Virus record (IMG/VR): IMGVR_UViG_3300037071_003609 | Coordinates: 1 to 20,616 of that record | DNA length: 20,616 bases | Source: a virus | Reading direction: 5' to 3' (one strand) | Notes under the pieces: model-generated | Seen by the model: only the letters and a program-made list of their open reading frames with translations | The model's database searches: none | What the model was told of the DNA's origin: nothing | Shown here: piece after piece, positions 20,348 through 20,616 of the stretch | Layout: every line of letters starts with the position of its first letter | Position numbering within the stretch: the first letter of the stretch is position 1 | Translations under genes and position numbers: made by a program

Positions 20348-20616
20348 ATGGGACGTTACCGAACCAATCTAGGACTTGATGACCCCTCCTTACCGGATGG
20401 GGATGAAGAGTTTTTAGGGGTGAACCAACTCGGAGAGCCGCACGAGCTGCAGCCGGGGGAGATGAGCGACGGATTGAATTGCCGGTTTGATCAGAAGGCA
20501 TGCGATCCGCGCCTGGGCGTAGCCAAGCTGGCGTGGACGAACTTGGTTGCGACCGGCGGGACCGCTCCCCTGCCCTTCGGCACGGTCTACGGATCCGAGG
20601 TGTTCAAGGATAATGA
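20348..20616 (+). CDS. Structural protein, 3' end cut by window edge
   Basis: Open reading frame from ATG at 20348 to the right edge with no stop (at least 89 codons). Near residue 40 it reads PGEMSDGLNCRFDQKACDPR and then LGVAKLAW. That pattern is seen at the start of some phage tail or neck proteins, which use such a stretch before a long beta-rich body. Most of the gene lies outside the window, so the role is only suggested. Confidence 0.6.
   Translation, partial: MGRYRTNLGLDDPSLPDGDEEFLGVNQLGEPHELQPGEMSDGLNCRFDQKACDPRLGVAKLAWTNLVATGGTAPLPFGTVYGSEVFKDN

Overview
This window reads as a continuous stretch of a tailed double-stranded DNA phage (or prophage) genome. It is GC-rich, every supported gene is on the + strand, genes are packed with many 4-base ATGA/GTGA overlaps, and the gene order is that of a phage replication module followed by packaging, head and tail/adhesion modules. 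No integrase, tRNA, CRISPR, insertion sequence or host housekeeping gene was seen. The host is not stated by the sequence. The secreted fibronectin-III style of the protein at 18885-19316, the high GC and the scarcity of Shine-Dalgarno motifs make a Verrucomicrobiota-like host plausible, but that is inference.

Layout. 1-3383: the 3'-most part of a ParB-like protein gene (its start lies off the left edge), then a translationally coupled run of small proteins, several with cysteine pairs. 3380-5680: a DnaB-type replicative helicase, a small protein and a phage-encoded PolX-type nucleotidyltransferase. 5683-10822: packaging genes, with the large terminase, three small genes (one with a helix-turn-helix, a candidate small terminase) and a large portal protein. 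10847-11498: two small genes ending in a strong intrinsic terminator. 11596-12406: a four-gene block with a candidate promoter in front and a terminator-like hairpin behind, laid out like a moron (cargo) unit. 12719-15531: scaffolding protein, SU10/DUF5309-like major capsid protein and a probable head accessory protein. 15542-18888: structural proteins with carbohydrate-binding-like repeats, a beta-rich protein and a LamG lectin-like protein. 18885-20616: secreted FN3 protein, a one-TM protein and a lipoprotein (possible lysis pair), two small genes, and the start of another structural gene cut by the right edge.

How it works together: the helicase and PolX-like enzyme serve replication or repair. 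Terminase and portal package DNA into a shell built from the scaffold and the HK97-fold capsid protein. The LamG, FN3 and carbohydrate-binding-like proteins probably meet the host surface.

The most striking non-coding signal is a 16-bp near-palindrome, consensus GTCCAAACGTTTGGAC, found five times with at most two mismatches, 4-6 kb apart, and mostly at gene boundaries. It has the length and symmetry of a parS or operator site, and the window also encodes a ParB-like protein. A second signal is a 46-bp exact repeat carrying three 10-bp iterons, one copy ahead of the portal gene and one ahead of the scaffold/capsid genes.
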